64,000 nt of DNA from Streptomyces sp. NBC_00582 (GCF_036345155.1 NZ_CP107772.1:10168001-10232000); one strand, 5' to 3'; numbered from the stretch's first letter, positions 51,331 through 60,473 are shown. The notes: a model not told the origin generated them from the letters alone. Program-made: numbers and translations.

Positions 51331-52728
51331 ATGAGCGATGGTTTCCTGCATGAATCGCTGAGCGGGGTCGACTGGGGGGTCGCCACCGCGGACACCGTCG
51401 CGGCCCCGCCGCCGCCCGCACAGGAGCGCGGCGGCCACTTCGGGCAGTGGACCGACGACCTCCGGCGGCTGCTCGGCGTCACCACGGACACCCACCGCAT
51501 GGTCGCCGGCTGGCCGCTGCTCCAGCCCGACGGCCCGGGCAGCTGGGACCGGCAGGCCCTGGACCGCTGCGAGCGCGCCCTCGACGCCCTGCTCGCCCAG
51601 GGGAAGCGGCCGGCGCTCACCCTCGTCGACCGCACGCTGCCGTCATGGCAGGACGCCGGAGGCTGGCTCGCCCGCGACACCGCCGAGCACTTCGCCGCGT
51701 ACGCCGCCGAGCTGGGCCGCCGCTTCGGCGACCGGGTGGAACGCTGGATCACCTCCACCGACCTGGCCGGGCCCACCCTCGCCGACCACGTGGCCGGAAT
51801 GTACTCACCGGGCCGCGGCGCCGGCCGCGCCGGGCTCCCCGCGGTCCACCACATCCTCCTCGCCAACGGACTCGCCACCCAGGCCCTGCGCGCCACGGGT
51901 GCGGCCGGCCGGATCGGGACCACGGTCACGCTCGTGGGCGGCTACCCGGCCACCGACGACCCCTACGACCGGCTCGCCCTGGAGCGCCTGGAGAGCTGGA
52001 CCAACCGCGTCTTCCTCGACCCGCTGCTGCTCGGCGAGCACATGGTGACCGAGGACGGCCTCGAGCCCGTGGCGGCCACCGGCTGCGTACGCCCCGGCGA
52101 CCTGGACGTCATCACCACCGCCCAGGACCTGCTGGCCGTGTCCTGGCACACGCCGTTCCGCGTCACCGCGCCCGAGAACCTGCCCCGGGTGCTGCCGAGC
52201 ACGAAGTGCCGCAGTGCCCTCAACGAGGTCAACCGGCTGCTCGTCGGCCTCGGTTTCGCGATCGTCCCCTTCGACGAGGTGGAGACCACCGCCTACGGCT
52301 GGCCCATCATCCCCGAGGGGCTCGCCGACGCCGTCGCGGGCCTGTTTGACCTGTACGGCGACCTGCTGCCCCCGCTGTCGGTCGTCGACAACGGCATGGG
52401 CGACCTTGACCTGGTCGACGGCTCCGGACACCGCGACGACGCCCGGCGCCGGGCCCTGCTGCGCGCCCGGCTCTCCTGGCTGGCGGGGCTCGTCGACGCC
52501 GGGGTGGAGGTGTGCGGCTACGAGTACTGGTCGGTCCTGGACAACCTGGAGGCCAAGTTCCGCTACACCCGTCTGTACGCGATGGCCGTCCCCGACCACG
52601 AGCTCGCGCCCCGGCCCGCGATGCCGTCCGACTGGGTGCGCGGGGGAGCCTTCGCCGCCCCGCCCACCACCGGCCCGCAAACCGGCCTGACCCTGGTGAC
52701 CCCCGCTCAGGGCGCCGGCACCTCGTAG
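51331..52728 (+). CDS. Glycoside hydrolase family 1-like protein with substituted catalytic residues
   Basis: 465-residue protein with the GH1 barrel: HRMVAGWPLLQPDG, GGWLARDTAEHFAAYAAELG and RFGDRVERWITSTDLAGP align with GH1, as do YGWPIIPEGLADAV and YEYWSVLDNLEAKFRYTRLY. The acid/base motif, normally TxNEP, reads TSTDL with Asp144, and the nucleophile motif, normally TENG, reads VVDNG with Asp353. Glycone residues such as HWDLP and EW are also lost. It is not expected to be a normal beta-glucosidase. There is no signal peptide. The start is ATG; TTG 21 bases earlier is possible. It lies in an acyl-CoA degradation locus, so an unusual new role is possible. Confidence 0.85.
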   Translation: MSDGFLHESLSGVDWGVATADTVAAPPPPAQERGGHFGQWTDDLRRLLGVTTDTHRMVAGWPLLQPDGPGSWDRQALDRCERALDALLAQGKRPALTLVDRTLPSWQDAGGWLARDTAEHFAAYAAELGRRFGDRVERWITSTDLAGPTLADHVAGMYSPGRGAGRAGLPAVHHILLANGLATQALRATGAAGRIGTTVTLVGGYPATDDPYDRLALERLESWTNRVFLDPLLLGEHMVTEDGLEPVAATGCVRPGDLDVITTAQDLLAVSWHTPFRVTAPENLPRVLPSTKCRSALNEVNRLLVGLGFAIVPFDEVETTAYGWPIIPEGLADAVAGLFDLYGDLLPPLSVVDNGMGDLDLVDGSGHRDDARRRALLRARLSWLAGLVDAGVEVCGYEYWSVLDNLEAKFRYTRLYAMAVPDHELAPRPAMPSDWVRGGAFAAPPTTGPQTGLTLVTPAQGAGTS

Positions 52729-53207
52729 TCCCGGCCGCGGATCAGCCGTACCGGGCAGTAGACCAGCACGTCCTCGTCCCGCTGGTTGCGCACGGTGATC
52801 CGGCTGGTCACCACGCCCCGGCCGGGCTTGCTGGAGGGGCGAGACCCGGTCGTCTCCACGACGGCGTACAGCGTGTCGCCGACGTACACCGGCCCGTGCA
52901 CGGTCAGTTCCATGTGCAGGAAGGCGAGCCCCGTGCCGTGCAGGACGTTCGTCTGCAGGACGAGGCCCTCGGCGAGGCAGTACGTCAGACCGCCCGGGAC
53001 CAGCCGGCCCGTGTAACCGCCCTCCGCCGCGTGTGTGGCGTCCCAGAACAGCGGCTCGGTGAAGCCGCCCCAGGTGACGAAGTTGACCAGGTCGGTCTCG
53101 GTGACGGTCCGGCGGGCGGTCCGGAAGACCTGCCCGACCGGCATCTCCTCGTAGGTCAGACCCTTCACCAGGGGCGGGATGTCGGTCCTCGTGTCGTGCG
53201 CGGTCAT
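52707..53207 (-). CDS. MaoC-like hotdog dehydratase-family protein (FAS1_DH type)
   Basis: 166 residues. It has TYEEMPVGQVFRTARRTVTE and YTGRLVPGGLTYCLAEGLVL, which mark the hotdog dehydratase N-domain. The usual D-x5-H motif is replaced (TWGGFTEPLFWDATH), so it may be non-catalytic or an unusual hydratase. It is convergent with the GH1-like gene, overlapping by 22 bp, and lies behind the hydratase gene at 53247-54068 on the same strand. Confidence 0.85.
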   Translation of the reverse strand: MTAHDTRTDIPPLVKGLTYEEMPVGQVFRTARRTVTETDLVNFVTWGGFTEPLFWDATHAAEGGYTGRLVPGGLTYCLAEGLVLQTNVLHGTGLAFLHMELTVHGPVYVGDTLYAVVETTGSRPSSKPGRGVVTSRITVRNQRDEDVLVYCPVRLIRGRDYEVPAP

Positions 53208-53246
53208 GTCTCGGTTCCTCTCGGTGGCGTCGTCACAGGTCGGTCG

Positions 53247-54068
53247 TCACAGGTCGAGCGGGTGCTTCTCCGCCACGGCCGCGAAGTCGGGGGCGCGCTT
53301 GTCGCGGTGGGCCGCGAGGCCCTCGACGACCTCGTGGCCCGCGAACCCGAAGAACTCAAGGCCGAGCGAGGCCTCGAAGGCGGGCTGGGCGGTGCGGTAC
53401 CAGTGGTTGAGGGACCGCTTGGTCCAGCTGATCGCGCTCGCGGGACCGGCGGCCAGGACCTTCGCCACGCGCAGCGCCTCGTCGTGCACCTCCTGGTCGG
53501 CCACGCACTTCGACACCAGCCCGATCCGCTCGGCCTCCTCACCCGTGAGGGCCTCGCAGGTCAGCAGGTAGTACTTGGCCTTGGCCATGCCGCACAGCAG
53601 GGGCCAGCAGATGGCCGCGTGGTCCCCGGCCGCCACCCCGAGGCGGGTGTGCCCGTCGACGATCTTCGCCGTACGGGCCGCGATCGAGACGTCGGCCAGC
53701 ATGCCGATGACCAGGCCGGCCCCGACGGCCGGTCCGTGGATCGCGGAGACCACCGGCTTGGAGCAGTTGATCACCCCGTACACCATGTCCCGTGCCTCGC
53801 GCATCACCCGGGCGCGTACCGCGTGGTCCTCGGTCAGGGCCTGGATGGAGTCGAAGGTGCCACCCGCGGAGAACGCCCGGCCCGCCCCCTGGACCAGCAC
53901 CGCACGGGTCCGCTCGTCCCGGTCGATCACCGGCCAGACGTCGGCCAGTTCGCCGTGCATCCGCGGGTCGACCGCGTTGAGGTTCGGGGCGTCGAGCACG
54001 ACGCGCAGCACACCGGGCGCGGGCCGCTCGAAGGTCAGGCTCGTGAACGGGGCATAGGGATCGGTCAC
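53247..54068 (-). CDS. Enoyl-CoA hydratase/isomerase family protein
   Basis: 273 residues. Landmarks are [55 protein letters not shown] and [20 protein letters not shown]. The last is a distinct motif shared by a subgroup of actinobacterial crotonases, in which the GGGLEL Glu is missing and Asp/His occur instead. Start is GTG at 54068 after CAGGAG. Its operon mate is the MaoC-like gene; together they would hydrate one intermediate. Confidence 0.9.
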   Translation of the reverse strand: MTDPYAPFTSLTFERPAPGVLRVVLDAPNLNAVDPRMHGELADVWPVIDRDERTRAVLVQGAGRAFSAGGTFDSIQALTEDHAVRARVMREARDMVYGVINCSKPVVSAIHGPAVGAGLVIGMLADVSIAARTAKIVDGHTRLGVAAGDHAAICWPLLCGMAKAKYYLLTCEALTGEEAERIGLVSKCVADQEVHDEALRVAKVLAAGPASAISWTKRSLNHWYRTAQPAFEASLGLEFFGFAGHEVVEGLAAHRDKRAPDFAAVAEKHPLDL

Positions 54069-54176
54069 GTCGCGCTCCTGGCGTAATCAGTGCGGATACT
54101 ATAATTATCTAACTGTATCGAGCGGAGAGCGGCAAGCGATCGGCAGCCGCGTCGCAGCGAGGACGGGAAGCCCGGC
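54069..54176. promoter_or_regulatory. Divergent promoter with CTAACT motif
   Basis: AT-rich GATACTATAATTATCTAACT at 54095-54114 is followed by GTATC, giving GATAC and GTATC arms 15 nt apart and the palindrome ATAATTAT inside. It serves the hydratase on the left and the dehydrogenase pair on the right. Confidence 0.55.
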
Positions 54177-55295
54177 ATGGATCTCACCTTCAGCCAGGAA
54201 CAGGACGAACTGCGCACGGTCGTACGGTCCTTCCTGGCCAAGTACTCCGACGAGGCGGCCGTGCGCCGGCTGGCCGCCGACCCGCGCGGCCACGACGCCG
54301 TCGTCTGGCGGCGGATGGCCGGCGAGCTGGGCCTGCAGGGGCTCGCCGTACCGGAGGAGTACGGCGGCTCGGGCTTCGGCTACGTCGAACTCGGCGTCGT
54401 CTTCGACGAGGCGGGCCGCGCGCTGCTGTGCGAGCCGTACTTCGCCACCGTCGCCCTGGCCGCCGAGGCCCTGCTGCGCTGCGCCGACGACCAGGCACGG
54501 GCCGACCTCCTGCCCGGCATCGCCTCGGGCGCGACGATCGCCACCCTGGCGCTCACCGAGGACAGCGGCCGCTGGGACGAGCCCGGCATCCGCCTCACCG
54601 CCCACGACACCCCCGACGGCTGGCGGCTGACCGGCGCCAAGACCTACGTCCCCGACGGCCTCCTCGCCGACCTCCTCCTGGTCGCCGCCCGCACTCCCGG
54701 GGGCATCAGCCTCTTCGCGGTCGGCGCCGACGCGGCCGGCCTCACCCGCACCCCTCTCCCCACCCTTGACCAGACCCGCAAACAGGCCCGCCTGGAGTTC
54801 GCCGACACCCCGGCCCGCCTGATCGGTCCCGAGGGCACGGCATGGCCCGTCCTCGAACGCACCCTCGCCACGGCCTCGGTCCTGCTCGCCGCCGAACAGG
54901 TCGGGGGAGCGGCCGCCGCACTCGACGCCGCCGTGGACTACGCGCGCATCCGGGTGCAGTACGGACGGCCCATCGGCTCCTTCCAGGGGATCAAGCACAA
55001 GTGCGCCGACATGCTGGTGGAGATCGAGTCCGCCCGCTCGGCCGCGTACGCCGGGCTGTGGGCCCTGGACGCCGGGGACGACACGGAGACCGCCGTCGCC
55101 GCCGCCCTGGCGCAGGCCTTCTGCTCGGAGGCGTTCACCAAGGTGGCCGGCGACAGCATCCAGATCCACGGCGGCATCGGCTTCACCTGGGAGCACCCCG
55201 CGCACCTGTACTTCAAGCGCGCCAAGAGCTCCGAGGTGCTGCTCGGCACACCGTCGTACCACCGGGAGCTGCTGGCCGCCCGGCTCGGCATCTGA
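54177..55295 (+). CDS. Acyl-CoA dehydrogenase, short form (pair with next gene)
   Basis: 372-residue dehydrogenase. It has VPEEYGGSGFGYVELGVVF, TLALTEDSGRWDEPGIRLT, YARIRVQYGRPIGSFQGIKH and QIHGGIGFTWEHPAHLYFKR. Same subgroup as the ones at 26808 and 48315. It is followed 28 bp later by a longer dehydrogenase gene, an order opposite to the 25.6-27.9 kb pair. Together they may form a heteromer, as known for FadE28/FadE29-type enzymes. Confidence 0.93.
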   Translation: MDLTFSQEQDELRTVVRSFLAKYSDEAAVRRLAADPRGHDAVVWRRMAGELGLQGLAVPEEYGGSGFGYVELGVVFDEAGRALLCEPYFATVALAAEALLRCADDQARADLLPGIASGATIATLALTEDSGRWDEPGIRLTAHDTPDGWRLTGAKTYVPDGLLADLLLVAARTPGGISLFAVGADAAGLTRTPLPTLDQTRKQARLEFADTPARLIGPEGTAWPVLERTLATASVLLAAEQVGGAAAALDAAVDYARIRVQYGRPIGSFQGIKHKCADMLVEIESARSAAYAGLWALDAGDDTETAVAAALAQAFCSEAFTKVAGDSIQIHGGIGFTWEHPAHLYFKRAKSSEVLLGTPSYHRELLAARLGI

Positions 55296-55323
55296 GATCT
55301 CTTGAGAGCAGGGAGAAACAGAC

Positions 55324-56502
55324 ATGGAGCTGGACTTCGGACCCGCGGTGCGCGACTTCCGCGAGGAACTGCGGGACTGGCTGGCGGACCATCTCGTGGG
55401 GGAGTTCGCCGAGCACCGGGGCGTCGGCGGCCCCACCGACGGCGCGGCCTGGGAGGTCCGCCTGGCCTGGGACCGCGAGCTGTCCGCCGGGGGGTGGCTG
55501 GGCGTGGGCTGGCCGCGGGAGTACGGCGGCAGAGGGCTCGGACTCCTCGAGGAGATCGTCTTCGAGTACGAGTACGCCCGCGCGAACGCCCCCTACCGGG
55601 CCACAGGCAACGCCCTCGACCTGCTCGGCCCCATGCTCCTCAAGGTGGGCGCGGACGAGCAGAAGAAGCGGTTCCTGCCGCCGATCCTCGCCGTCGAGGA
55701 ACTGTGGGGCCAGGGCTTCAGCGAACCCGGCGCCGGCTCCGACCTCGCCTCGGTGCGCACCCGCGCCGAGCGCGATGGCGACGAGTGGGTGGTGAGCGGC
55801 CAGAAGGTGTGGACGTCCTTCGGCGTGCACGCCGACTGGCTCTACGTCCTCACCCGCACCGACCCGGACTCCGTCCGGCACAAGGGGCTGAGCATGCTGC
55901 TCCTGCCCACCGACCAGCCCGGCGTGGAGATCCGCCCCATCCGCAACCTCGCCGGTCAGGACGAGTTCGCCGAGGTGTTCCTCTCCGACGCGCGCACCGG
56001 CGCCGACATGGTCGTCGGAGAGGTCGGCCAGGGCTGGCGCACCGCCATGGCCACGCTCGGCATCGAACGCGGCACCACGCTCCTGCCCCAGCAGCTCACC
56101 TTCGAGCGGGAGGCCGAGTCGCTGATCGAGCTGGCCCGGGAACGCGGCGCGCTCGACGACCCGATGCTGCGCCGCCGCATCGTCGACGCCTGGATCTCCG
56201 TGCGCGTCATGCGCACCACCAACCTGCGCACCCTCGCCGAACTCACCGCGGGCCGCACCCCGGGCGCCCAGGCCACCACGGCCAAGCTGTACGCCTCCAC
56301 CCGCCACCAGCAACTCGGTCACCTCGCACAGGAGCTGGCGGGCCCCGCCGGGCAGATCGTCGGGGCGGACTACGGCCTGGACACCCGGCAGCGTTCCTTC
56401 CTGCTGTCCTTGGCGGAGACGATCTACGGCGGATCCAGCGAGATCCAGCGCAACATCATCGGCGAGCAGATCCTGGGCCTGCCCAAGGAGCCGCGGCCAT
56501 GA
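55324..56502 (+). CDS. Acyl-CoA dehydrogenase, long form (pair with preceding gene)
   Basis: 392 residues. It has VGWPREYGGRGLGLLEEIV, GQGFSEPGAGSDLASVRTR, SGQKVWTSFGVHADWLYVLT and the C-terminal TIYGGSSEIQRNIIGEQILG. The GGSSEIQ ending replaces the canonical EGT. It pairs with the short form before it, and overlaps the next gene by 4 bp. ATG lies after a GAGCAGGGAG site. Confidence 0.93.
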   Translation: MELDFGPAVRDFREELRDWLADHLVGEFAEHRGVGGPTDGAAWEVRLAWDRELSAGGWLGVGWPREYGGRGLGLLEEIVFEYEYARANAPYRATGNALDLLGPMLLKVGADEQKKRFLPPILAVEELWGQGFSEPGAGSDLASVRTRAERDGDEWVVSGQKVWTSFGVHADWLYVLTRTDPDSVRHKGLSMLLLPTDQPGVEIRPIRNLAGQDEFAEVFLSDARTGADMVVGEVGQGWRTAMATLGIERGTTLLPQQLTFEREAESLIELARERGALDDPMLRRRIVDAWISVRVMRTTNLRTLAELTAGRTPGAQATTAKLYASTRHQQLGHLAQELAGPAGQIVGADYGLDTRQRSFLLSLAETIYGGSSEIQRNIIGEQILGLPKEPRP

Positions 56503-57011
56503 CGGCGATCGAGGACCGCCTCGACCGCGTCGAGTCGCACCTCGCCATCCAGCAGCTGCCCGTGCGGTACGCGCTCGCCGTGGACGCCCGCGACCTCGAC
56601 GCCTGGACCGGCTGCTTCCGGCCGGACGTGGACATGGGGCGCCACGGTCACGGTCGGGAGGCGCTGCGGGCGTACATAGAGCCCCTCGTCCGGGGCTTCG
56701 GCCGGTCCGTCCACCAGATCTGCGGTCACCGGATCGAGTTCACCGGCCGCGACACGGCCACCGGCTCCGTCTACTGCCGCGCCGAGCACGAGGTGGGGGA
56801 GCGGTGGATCGTCATGGCCATCCGCTACCTCGACGACTACGCGCGCGTGGACGGCGAGTGGTACTTCTCCCGGCGCCGCGAACAGCACTGGTACGCGGCT
56901 GATGTGACCGAGCGCCCCCAGCAGGTGGGATTCGAGGGCTGGGAGGGGGCCGGGGAACCGGTGCTGCCTGACGCCTTCCCCTCCTGGGGACCCTTCTGGA
57001 AGGAGTCGTGA
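56499..57011 (+). CDS. NTF2-like (SnoaL-type) protein
   Basis: 170 residues of the SnoaL/NTF2-like fold: IQQLPVRYALAVDARDLDAW, LRAYIEPLVRGFGRSVHQI and YLDDYARVDGEWYFSRRRE. Members include steroid isomerase-like and hydratase-like enzymes, as well as limonene-epoxide hydrolase-like proteins, and need not be catalytic. It starts within the stop of the dehydrogenase gene (ATGA) and its own stop overlaps the next SDR start by one base. The operon therefore has a candidate isomerase or hydratase for a cyclic substrate. Confidence 0.82.
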   Translation: MTAIEDRLDRVESHLAIQQLPVRYALAVDARDLDAWTGCFRPDVDMGRHGHGREALRAYIEPLVRGFGRSVHQICGHRIEFTGRDTATGSVYCRAEHEVGERWIVMAIRYLDDYARVDGEWYFSRRREQHWYAADVTERPQQVGFEGWEGAGEPVLPDAFPSWGPFWKES

Positions 57012-57766
57012 TGCGGCGGTTGGCGGGGAAGACCGCCCTGGTCACCGGGGGAGGGCAGGGCGTGGGCCGGGGCATCGCGCTCGCGCTGGCGGCCGAGGGG
57101 GCGGCCGTGGTGATCACGGGCCGCACCGAGGGCAGACTCAAGGACACCGCGCGGGCGATCGCCGAGCGCGGTGGGCGGGTGCACACCCTCGTCGGGGACG
57201 TGGGCGAACAAGCCGACGTCGAGCGGATGGTGGCGGAGACCGTACGGGAGTTCGGTGGCCTCGACGTGCTCGTCAACAACGCGCAGAGCTCCGTACAGCG
57301 CCGTCTGGAGCAGACGTCGTACGACGACGTGCAACTCGCCTATCGCAGCGGCCCCTTGGCGGCCTTTCACGCCATGCGGGCAGCCCTGCCGCACCTGAAG
57401 GCGAGTCGCGGCAGCGTCGTCAACCTCGGTTCGTCGGCCGCGGTGCTGGGCGAGGCGGGGTTCGCGTCCTACGCGATGGCCAAGGAGGCGATCCGGGGGC
57501 TGAGCCGCGTCGCCGCGCGGGAGTGGGGGCCGTACGGGATCCGGGTGAACGTCGTCTGCCCGGCCGCGCTGAGCCCGGCGGCCGAGGAGTACTTCGCCGC
57601 CCATCCGGAGAAGGCCGAGCAGGTGGTGGCCGGCATCCCGCTGGGCCGGATGGGCGACCCGGAGACGGACATCGGGCGGGCGGTGGCCGCGCTGGTCAGC
57701 GACGACATGGGGTATCTGACCGGCGCGACGCTGATGTTGGAGGGGGGAAGGACCCTGATCGGGTAG
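57011..57766 (+). CDS. SDR-family oxidoreductase
   Basis: 251-residue SDR. It has ALVTGGGQGVGRGIALALAA, ITGRTEGRLKDTARA, LVNNAQSSVQRRLEQ, SYAMAKEAIRGLSRVAAREW and RVNVVCPAALSPAAEE. The second strand ends TGR, which points to NADP. ATG at 57011 is used since AGGAG lies 5 nt ahead; GTG three bases earlier is too close to that site. Last gene of the four-gene operon, convergent with the CaiB gene 11 bp away. Confidence 0.9.
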   Translation: MRRLAGKTALVTGGGQGVGRGIALALAAEGAAVVITGRTEGRLKDTARAIAERGGRVHTLVGDVGEQADVERMVAETVREFGGLDVLVNNAQSSVQRRLEQTSYDDVQLAYRSGPLAAFHAMRAALPHLKASRGSVVNLGSSAAVLGEAGFASYAMAKEAIRGLSRVAAREWGPYGIRVNVVCPAALSPAAEEYFAAHPEKAEQVVAGIPLGRMGDPETDIGRAVAALVSDDMGYLTGATLMLEGGRTLIG

Positions 57767-57776
57767 GGGCGCCGCG

Positions 57777-58973
57777 TCAGACGATGCCCCGACTGCGCAG
57801 CCCGAGGATCTGATGCTCCGTCAATCCAATCACTTCGGCCAGCACTTCGGCGGTGTGCTCACCCAACGCCGGTGGCGGCGCGTACCCCTCGACCGGCGTC
57901 GCCCCGAACCGGATCGGATTGGCGAGCAGCGGCAGCCGCCCCGACACCGGGTCCTCGACCTCGACCAGCATCTTCCGGTGCCGTATCTGCGGATCGGCGA
58001 AGACCTCGGGCATCTCGTTGAACGGCCCCGCGGGGACGTCGTGTTCGTCGAGCACGGCCAGCCACTCGTCCCGGGTCCGGGTGCGCATGACCGCCTCCAG
58101 CACCGGCAGGATCTCCTCGCGGTGGGCGATGCGCGCCGAGGTGGTGACGAACCGGGGGTCCTGGAGCAGGTCGGTGCGGTCGGCGGCCGCGCAGAACGCG
58201 GCGAACTGTTTGTCGTTGCCGGCCACCAGGAAGAGCGGCTTGTCGGCGCACTGGAACGCCTGGGACGGGATGCCGCCGTACCCGCCGTTGCCGCGCCGTG
58301 CCGGTACCTCACCGGAGACCAGGTAGTTCATGGCGAAGTGGGAGAGCGAGGCCAGTCCGCAGTCCAGCAGTGAGAGGTCGATGAACTGGCCCTCGCCGGT
58401 GGCGTCCCGGTGCCGCAGGGCCGCCAGCACGGCCGTCGCGGCGTACAGGCCGGTGAGGATGTCGACCATGCTGACGCCGACCTTCATCGGCTCGTCGGGG
58501 TGCCCGGAGACGCTCATCATCCCGGACATGGCCTGGAAGATGCCGTCGTAGCCCGGGCGTTCGGCGTAGGGACCGGTCTGGCCGAAGCCCGTCACCGAGA
58601 GGTAGACGAGCCGGGGGTTCAGCTCCCGCAGGCTCTCCTGGTCGAGGCCGTACTTCGCCAGTGTGCCCGTGCGGAAGTTCTCGACCAGCACGTCCGACCG
58701 GGCGGCGAGGGCGCGGATCACCTCCTGCCCCTCGGCGGTGGCGTGGTTGACCGTGACCGACCGCTTGTTGCGGTTGCAGGAGAGGTAGAAGGCGGCGGTG
58801 TCCGTGCCGGGGGCGAACGGCGGTCCGTACGTCCGGGAGTCGTCGCCCGCACCGGGCCGTTCGACCTTGATCACCTCGGCGCCCAGGTCGGCCAGCAGCT
58901 GGGTGGCCAGAGGGGCGGCGAGGATGCGGGACAGGTCCAGGACGCGGATCCCGGCCAGGGCGGTCGACGGCAT
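57777..58973 (-). CDS. CaiB/BaiF-type CoA-transferase
   Basis: 398 residues. It has LAGIRVLDLSRILAAPLATQ, LGAEVIKVERPGAGDDSRTY, NRNKRSVTVNHATAEG and the catalytic-Asp region VGVSMVDILTGLYAATAVL. Typical of class III CoA-transferases. ATG at 58973 follows AGGGAG with 6-nt spacing; the upstream frame is AT-rich leader. It is a single gene on its strand, divergent from the thioesterase operon. Confidence 0.93.
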   Translation of the reverse strand: MPSTALAGIRVLDLSRILAAPLATQLLADLGAEVIKVERPGAGDDSRTYGPPFAPGTDTAAFYLSCNRNKRSVTVNHATAEGQEVIRALAARSDVLVENFRTGTLAKYGLDQESLRELNPRLVYLSVTGFGQTGPYAERPGYDGIFQAMSGMMSVSGHPDEPMKVGVSMVDILTGLYAATAVLAALRHRDATGEGQFIDLSLLDCGLASLSHFAMNYLVSGEVPARRGNGGYGGIPSQAFQCADKPLFLVAGNDKQFAAFCAAADRTDLLQDPRFVTTSARIAHREEILPVLEAVMRTRTRDEWLAVLDEHDVPAGPFNEMPEVFADPQIRHRKMLVEVEDPVSGRLPLLANPIRFGATPVEGYAPPPALGEHTAEVLAEVIGLTEHQILGLRSRGIV

Positions 58974-59119
58974 CGAGGTCTCCCTCTGTTCACAGACAGC
59001 CAATGAGTTATATAAATAATACATCTGGCGGCTGGAGTGGTACCCCGCTTGATTGCTCAACTATCCAAATCATGTAACTATATGGATCGGCCGACCGGCC
59101 GAGACCGGAGGGCGGGCTG
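58974..59119. promoter_or_regulatory. Divergent promoter with two TAACT-type motifs
   Basis: One island reads CAATGAGTTATATAAATAAT at 59001-59020 (reverse complement TATAACTCATTG), the other ATCATGTAACTATATGG at 59069-59085. CCAATG and CATCTGG around the first make a quasi-palindrome. CGGAGGGCGGG precedes ATG 59120. Confidence 0.55.
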
Positions 59120-59620
59120 ATGACCGTCGCGGCGAGGACCCTCACCGAACAGGAACAGCGCGAACGCCGGGTGTGGTTCCGGGCCCGCTGGGAGCGCGGG
59201 GTCGCCTTCAACCGGCACTGCCGTATCCGGGTGACCCGCTGGGACGCGGAGGCCGTGGAGATCGTGCTGCCCTACGCCGAGTCCCTCTCCGCCCACGAGG
59301 ACGTCTTCCACGGCGGGGTCATCTCGGCGCTCATCGACACGGCAGGCGCCGGAGCCGTCATCGCCGGACACGACTTCACCCACGGGAGCCGGCTGAGCAC
59401 CGTCTCGATGTCCGTGCAGTACCTCGCCCCCGCCCGCGGCAAGGAGGCCGTCGCCCACGCGCGCTGCGTGCGGCGCGGCCGCAGGCTGCACTTCGCCGAC
59501 GTCGACGTGCTGACCGACGGACGCCTGTGCGCGCGGGGCCAGGTGGTGGTGAGCATCTCCGGGGAGCGGCCCGGCGTCGGCGACCCGATCGACCCCATCG
59601 ACTCCCTGACGGAGGAGTGA
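59120..59620 (+). CDS. Hotdog-fold acyl-CoA thioesterase (PaaI-like)
   Basis: 166 residues with the hotdog core DVFHGGVISALIDTAGAGAV and TVSMSVQYLAPARGKEAVAH. The N-terminal helix WFRARWERGVAFNRHC is longer than usual. It would hydrolyse a pathway acyl-CoA to release CoA. First gene of a six-gene rightward operon; stop is 4 bp ahead of the next ATG. Confidence 0.88.
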   Translation: MTVAARTLTEQEQRERRVWFRARWERGVAFNRHCRIRVTRWDAEAVEIVLPYAESLSAHEDVFHGGVISALIDTAGAGAVIAGHDFTHGSRLSTVSMSVQYLAPARGKEAVAHARCVRRGRRLHFADVDVLTDGRLCARGQVVVSISGERPGVGDPIDPIDSLTEE

Positions 59621-59624
59621 CCGC

Positions 59625-60473
59625 ATGACCGAGGAGCCCGCCCAGGACGACCTGGTGCTGTACGAGGTCGACGAGGACGGTGTCGCCACCGTCACCCTCA
59701 ACCGGCCCGAGCGCAGGAACGCCTGGAGCATCCCCATGGAGCGCCGTTTCTTCGCGCTCCTCGACGAGGCCGCGCACGACCCGGCCGTCCGGGTCGTGGT
59801 CGTCACCGGCGCGGGCAAGGCCTTCTGTCCCGGCATGGACGTGCAGCGCCTGGAGCAGAACGCCCAGCCGGGCCAGTCCCTCAACCTCCAGGCCCGCGTC
59901 CCCATGTACAGCAGACGCACCCTGCCCAAGCCGATGATCGCCGCCGTCAACGGCGCCTGCGCGGGCATCGGACTGGTCCAGGCACTGATCTGCGACGTCC
60001 GCTTCGCCGCCCGCGGGGCCCGTTTCACCACCGCCTTCACCCGGCGCGGCCTGGCCGGCGAGTACAACCTGCCGTACGTGCTGCCGCGGGTGATCGGCCT
60101 GGAGAACGCCCTCGACCTGCTGCTGTCCGGCCGGGTCTTCGACGCCGACGAGGCCAAGGCCCTCGGCCTCGTCAGCCGGGTCGTCGAACCCGAGGACCTG
60201 CTGGACGCCGCCCGCGCCTACGCCCGGGACATCGCCCGCAACTGCTCCCCGCGCGCCATGGCCGTCGTACGCCACCAGGTGTACGGCGACCTGGACCGCA
60301 CCTTCACCGACGCGCTGGCCCGCTCCTACTCCGCCATGGAGTTCTTCGCGGGCTCGCCGGACTTCCGGGAGGGCGTGGCGAGCTTCATGGAGAAGCGGGA
60401 GCCGAAGTTCGAGGGCCTGCCTCCGGACTTCGACCCGGACGAGGCCACCCGCGACGCGTTCCTGCCGTACTGA
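59625..60473 (+). CDS. Enoyl-CoA hydratase/isomerase family protein
   Basis: 282 residues. It has VTLNRPERRNAWSIPMERR, GKAFCPGMDVQRLEQNAQ, AVNGACAGIGLVQALICDV and FTRRGLAGEYNLPYVLPRV. The Glu in GGGLEL is Val/Gln here while a Glu occurs in LAGEYNL, so it belongs to the FTRRG subgroup, like the one at 50333-51199. ATG follows GGAGGAG. Confidence 0.9.
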   Translation: MTEEPAQDDLVLYEVDEDGVATVTLNRPERRNAWSIPMERRFFALLDEAAHDPAVRVVVVTGAGKAFCPGMDVQRLEQNAQPGQSLNLQARVPMYSRRTLPKPMIAAVNGACAGIGLVQALICDVRFAARGARFTTAFTRRGLAGEYNLPYVLPRVIGLENALDLLLSGRVFDADEAKALGLVSRVVEPEDLLDAARAYARDIARNCSPRAMAVVRHQVYGDLDRTFTDALARSYSAMEFFAGSPDFREGVASFMEKREPKFEGLPPDFDPDEATRDAFLPY

